Shown: one piece after another, positions 60,082 to 64,000 of the stretch
How the letters are laid out: each line of letters starts with the position of its first letter
Numbering within the stretch: the stretch's first letter is position 1
Assembly: GCF_003201675.2 (NCBI RefSeq)
Contig: NZ_CP029287.2
Location: 248,001-312,000, forward strand
Source of the DNA: Metallosphaera hakonensis JCM 8857 = DSM 7519
GTDB lineage: Archaea > Thermoproteota > Thermoprotei_A > Sulfolobales > Sulfolobaceae
DNA length: 64,000 bases
Direction: 5' to 3'
Position numbers and translations under genes: made by a program
The notes under the pieces: model-generated
What the model was told of the DNA's origin: nothing
The model's input: the letters and a program-made list of their open reading frames with translations, nothing else
Database searches by the model: none

Positions 60082-61306
60082 GAGACTGTCCGGAATGTAA
60101 AAAATTGAATTTTTATTGGCGAGAATAAGTTGGTTCTTAGCGTTGATCTAGATTAAATTGAAGTAACACTTAAGTCAGAGGAGGAGAGGGTAGTACCATG
60201 GCGCGGACTTTAAGAGGAGTCCCAGACTTGATGTACTACCCTCTTCCCCCAAGGGAGGATATGCCGTGGAGGGAAAAATGGTTAACGGAGATCAAACCCG
60301 TGCTGGACGCCATGGATTTGGAGAGGTTTCTGGGAGAGGGCGAGCTGGTTTACCTGAAGTTGTTGATCGTCATGGTGCTCTACTCCTGTTCCTATAGGGA
60401 CGCGGTGAAGATGGTCAACGTGAACGTGGTCGTGGCGTGGTTCGTGGGGAAGGTGGGGAAGAGCACGCTGCACGACTTCGTGGAGAGGGTCTACGCGGTT
60501 AGGAAGAGGTTGCTGGAGGTCTCGTTCAGGCTGGAGGAGAGGTGCCTGCCCAGCTACTTGCCCGCCAGCGCCCACGTCCTGAACTTCACGACGTGGCTCG
60601 TGGACTCCTTCCTCCTGGACTTACCTCCTGGGAAGAGGAGCGCGGAGACCTTCCGGGAGAAGGCGGAGCTGGAGAGGAGGGAAGGTAACTTGAGGAGGGC
60701 CTTGAAGCTGCTCTCCCTTGGGAGGACCAAGAGGAGGTTCAAGGGAAGGTGGACCTAGGAGAGGGGAGTCTCGCACTACGGGCTCAAGGCGGTGGCCGTG
60801 ATCTCCGCCTCCCTCTTCGTGAGGTCCATCACGGTGAAGCTGGCCAACTTCTCGGACAAGAGGTTCAAGTCACCGCTCAAGGGGGTTAAGATCGCGGACA
60901 GGGGATTCTCGCCCTCCCCGACACAGCTCATCGCGCGGGAGAAGCCCTTCACTACCCTGAGAGCCCACGTGGAGTTCTTCGGCACCTACCTGGACGCGTT
61001 CTGGAGGCCCTACGGGACCACGACCTGGAGGAACGACGTCTTCCTTCACGTCCTTGGAGTGATCTACAACATCAAGATGTTCCTCGCTATCCAACGGAGG
61101 ACTCCTCCAGGACGTAGAGTCCTTCAGCTCTGAGACGCGCCCCCACGCAATCAGGCAACACTATGCGCGATAGATAAATCCTCTCGTCTTGATATTTTTC
61201 CATGATCCAGTTTTTCTCGATGATCCAGGTTTCACCCTTCTGGCAATATTAATATTTATCATTCTGTTTATCTATTCGTTCAGATAATTACATTCCGGAC
61301 ACACTC
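60082..61306 (+). mobile_element. 1225-bp IS5-like element (TSD ACGT)
   Basis: TIRs GAGACTGTCCGGAATG / GAGTGTGTCCGGAATG, flanked by ACGT at 60078-60081 and 61307-61310. The first 37 bp match MITE R1. It has one transposase gene with an internal TAG. Length coincides with the ISC1225 name, but this is not verified. Confidence 0.9.
60198..61133 (+). pseudogene. IS5-like transposase with an in-frame TAG
   Basis: The frame starts MARTLRGVPDLMYYPLPPRE and stops at TAG 60756-60758 (after RRFKGRWT), then continues in the same frame with ERGVSHYGLKAVAVISASLF to 61133. The intact relative at 61636-62640 has a Lys where the TAG is (RRFKGQFTKKRNRSYFGFK), so AAG to TAG is a likely cause. D (WLVDSFLLDLP), D (KIADRGFS) and E (HVEFFGTYLDAFW) are all present. 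311 residues if read through. Confidence 0.85.
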
Positions 61307-61559
61307 ACGTCACGATCGTTCGCATAACCGCATGAAGGACAAGAAAAATACCTATGAGAGACCTCCTTCATCCTTTTACCACATCTAGGGCAGGAAACGG
61401 AAGAGTACTTTGGATTAACAAACTCAACTAGAACACCGTGTTTCTTAGCTTGCCACTCAATCCAGTACTGAACCCTACGATACTGCATCAAGTAGAGTTT
61501 GTCACGAAACTCCTTAGGGAGTTTGCCCACGTTCTTGATGAGGTTCTTGAGACCCTCGA

Positions 61560-62844
61560 GAGAGTGTCCCGAACGCAAATAATTGAATAAATCTATGTAC
61601 AAGTTCATGGAGAATTATTCAAAAGAGAAGGTAAATTGGTGAGAAATTTTGAATTTTCTTTTGACGTTAAAGGTCGCGTAATACTTATAGGGAACCGGGA
61701 CGTTGTAATACCGATAGATATGAAACCGTGGATACAATACTACAACGGTCCGGTTCCCTACGAATACTTGTCATCGTGGCATAAAACTCTTGTGAAGATG
61801 AACTACATGTTGGTCACGTCGGAGGTGTTGTCGCGTCTAGATGACTTCGTGTTGAGGGCGTTGATAGTCATGGTCGTGTGGAGGTGTTCCTACAGGAACG
61901 TGCGGAGCTTCTACATGACTGACGTGGTGGTAAGGTGGTTCCTAGGGGAGTGCAAGTCCAAGTCGGAGATCCACAGGAGGGCCAAGGGATTTAGGGAAGT
62001 GTTCAAGGAGGCCTTCAAGGAACATGTAAAGGAGTTGGAGGGGAAGTTGAGCGCGCTAACTGACTACCTGCCCAGCAGCGCGTTATATGGGAAGGTCTGG
62101 AAACTTTGGGCTGTGGACTCCTTCATAATCGAGGTCCCCTTCGGGAAGAGGAACAGGGAGACCTTGAAGAAGAAGTTCGAGCTCGAACTGAGGCAGGGGA
62201 AGTTGAGGGACGCAGCTGACCGGCTCTACCAATTCATGAAGTGCAAGATAAGGAGGAGGTTTAAGGGACAGTTCACCAAGAAGAGGAATCGAAGTTACTT
62301 CGGCTTCAAGGTATTCATAGCCATATCGCCCACAATGTTGATCCACGAGATTCAGGTTGAATTGGCCAACTTCCCTGACAACGAGGTCGACTTCTTCCTA
62401 AGCGGTTACAAGGTAGTGGACAGAGGATTCGTGGGGAAGTCCTCGACCTGGTTGATCGGCTTCCCCAGTTTCAGGAGGCACGTGGAGTTCTTCGGGACCT
62501 TCTTGAAGAACTACTGGAGACCCTACGCGGTTGACAGGGAGATGACCGAACTCTTCGTCTACGTCATCGCGTTGATCTACAACTCCTCGATGTACACCTC
62601 GGTCCTGTCTCGGGTCCCCGAGACTCAGCTCGCCCATTGACTTCTCGAGCGAGCAAGTCGAGTGGGGTAGTGAGGGGTATGTTGAAAATTCTGTTTTTCT
62701 CCACAATTGGTTAATTTGTCTTACAGTATAAGATCGATCTTCAGTTACACTGAAAGATATAACTGTATTTCATCCTTGAAATCTTATAATATTATATTTC
62801 TCTCTTGATATTTTTATTCAATTATTTGCGTTCGGGACACTCTC
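61560..62844 (+). mobile_element. 1285-bp IS5-like element (TSD TCGA)
   Basis: Perfect inverted repeats of at least 31 bp beginning GAGAGTGTCCCGAACGCAAA. Flanked by TCGA at 61556-61559 and 62845-62848. A relative of the 60082 element (similar transposase and GAGxxTGTCC ends). Confidence 0.93.
61636..62640 (+). CDS. IS5-like DDE transposase
   Basis: A 334-residue transposase (GTG start). DDE candidates: D in WAVDSFIIEVP, D in YKVVDRGFVG, E in RRHVEFFGTFLKNYW. The N-terminal region has the HTH-like SEIHRRAKGFREVFKEA. Related along its length to 60198-61133. Appears complete and could act on MITE R1-type ends only if end specificity is relaxed. Confidence 0.88.
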   Translation: MVRNFEFSFDVKGRVILIGNRDVVIPIDMKPWIQYYNGPVPYEYLSSWHKTLVKMNYMLVTSEVLSRLDDFVLRALIVMVVWRCSYRNVRSFYMTDVVVRWFLGECKSKSEIHRRAKGFREVFKEAFKEHVKELEGKLSALTDYLPSSALYGKVWKLWAVDSFIIEVPFGKRNRETLKKKFELELRQGKLRDAADRLYQFMKCKIRRRFKGQFTKKRNRSYFGFKVFIAISPTMLIHEIQVELANFPDNEVDFFLSGYKVVDRGFVGKSSTWLIGFPSFRRHVEFFGTFLKNYWRPYAVDREMTELFVYVIALIYNSSMYTSVLSRVPETQLAH

Positions 62845-63767
62845 TCGAGCTTGATTACTTTTGCACCCATCCTCTCAGCCTCTTCAACTACCCACTTCCC
62901 GACCTTTCTGGCGAAGTCCTCCATAATACGCCTAGCCTTTTGATGGAGGGAGTGGATCCTATTCACTATCCTCCTATTCTCTCTCCACCTTCTTGAGTAT
63001 TTCATCTGAAGATTTTCAGCTAAAGACTTCCAGTGGTGGACTTCCTCAATGCGGGTCGGGATCCTGACGTAGTGTTTATCGTCCTTCCCTACTACGACCT
63101 CGCTCATGTTAATATCAACAGCGACGCTGGACTTAGCTTCGACTTTCTCCAACGGTCTCTCAAAAACGACCTTGAGGAAAGCCTTCCCATCCTTGATCAA
63201 TAACCTAGCCTCCTTCATCTTCCAGCTCATGTAGTCCTTCAAGTTTCTAGGATAACCTAGAATTGGTAGTTCGCCAACCCCAGCAATCCTAACAGTCATG
63301 TTATCTAAGTCCACATTATAACTTGCTTTAGGAGTTAGCCAAACTGTTGGCTTGTATACCCTAGGGAAACGGCCCCTCTTGGGATTATTGTACCAACCCT
63401 TGTACGTCGCGAGGGCATCCCTATAACAATCCTCAGCAATTCTTGGTGGTAGATTATATTCCTCCCTTAACCTCGTGTATAATTCCTCGTGTATTCTTCC
63501 CAATACTCCCTTTTCATTGGGATTTGGAACATTCTCTTTCAACCAGAATAGGGTGAAATGCAGTGCTTTAACATGGTTATTTACGAGGGTTAGGAGGGAA
63601 TCGGATAGGGCGATCTTCATAGAAACGGTAGCTCTGATCGCTTTAACCCTCCTAGCCATCAGAGAAATCTCGAAAAAGACGTATTTAAATTTCCATCCCC
63701 GCCCCTAGGCGAGGCTTTCATCCTTTTGTAAAATAACTGCTCTACATTATCGGCTAGACCACTTCAG

Positions 63768-64000
63768 TCACCTTAAGTTCTCTTCCAAAGCTCCATATCC
63801 TCCTCCACCCGGAGTCTCCACAATGACTTCCTCTCCTGGACTCACTTTCACTGTGAACTTACTGGGCATTTCCTTTCCTCCTACGATAACCCTCCCCGGT
63901 TTACCGTTCTCTCCTCCCCTCAATCCCCAAGGCCCCATCAGGAACCTATCAGCCAGCACTGAGAGAGTTCCCCCCTGAACTAAAATGAAGGACCTGATGA
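63768..64000 (-). CDS. Hydantoinase B/oxoprolinase family, C-terminal part
   Basis: The gene enters from the right edge; 76 residues are visible up to the stop at 63768. [34 protein letters not shown] and the end [14 protein letters not shown] are signature blocks of HyuB (N-methylhydantoinase B, ATP-dependent). The partner HyuA would be expected beside it outside the window. Confidence 0.92.
   Translation of the reverse strand, partial: IRSFILVQGGTLSVLADRFLMGPWGLRGGENGKPGRVIVGGKEMPSKFTVKVSPGEEVIVETPGGGGYGALEENLR

Noticed and set aside
60756-60758. Pyrrolysine or other recoding at the TAG
   Set aside because: Sulfolobales are not known to encode pyrrolysine; nonsense mutation is simpler.

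Overview
The window looks like a chromosomal segment of a thermoacidophilic crenarchaeon of the order Sulfolobales. Reasons: AGG/AGA/ATA-rich codon use; the families present (NreA, family-5 uracil-DNA glycosylase, DUF973, PaREP1-like, Aap-like type IV pilins, AAA_14/DUF4143 ATPases, many HEPN-MNT and VapBC pairs); ISC-type insertion sequences; and MITE-like elements. A Metallosphaera/Sulfuracidifex-like sulfur- or metal-oxidising member is plausible but not proven. I see no tRNA, rRNA, CRISPR array or cas operon.

Layout. 0-4 kb: end of a universal stress protein, an acyl-CoA synthetase and an IS200/IS605 element whose tnpB is split by a 213-bp MITE. 4-9 kb: a DUF4143 ATPase, a secreted GH114-like protein, a second MITE copy, a HEPN-MNT pair and a macro-domain protein. 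9-15 kb: a membrane protein, divergent ABC transporter genes with a frameshifted membrane gene and a wHTH regulator, and an amino-acid permease. 15-20 kb: a defence-like stretch with a nuclease-helicase fusion converging on a Csx1 (CARF-HEPN) gene, then UDG. 20-26 kb: a second HEPN-MNT pair, a Tat-exported molybdenum oxidoreductase with a membrane partner, NreA and a radical SAM protein. 26-30 kb: an MBL-fold gene cut inside its metal motif by a tnpB element that itself carries two more insertions. 30-38 kb: a toxin-antitoxin/defence cluster (RHH plus retropepsin-like protease, VapBC, GNAT, CARF-PIN, DUF4143 ATPase, damaged HEPN-MNT). 38-43 kb: an IS1-family element, IS debris and a two-gene ATPase-TOPRIM operon. 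43-57 kb: mostly metabolic and surface genes (amidohydrolase, Rieske protein, haem-oxygenase-like diiron protein with a Zn partner, two inverted pilin genes, a coiled-coil/Hsp20 fusion, DUF973, a nucleotidyltransferase pair, an MBL/ODP operon, VapBC, a surface protein). 58.7-63.7 kb: a second tnpB element holding three different nested insertion sequences. The right edge is the end of a hydantoinase B gene.

The accessory genes share a theme: RNA-targeting or nucleotide-signalled defence (Csx1, CARF-PIN, HEPN-MNT, VapC, nuclease-helicase, ATPase-TOPRIM), scattered as standalone modules among mobile DNA. At least eight repeat or MITE families can be delimited by eye, several with exact target-site duplications and restorable target genes, so the order of insertion can be read directly.
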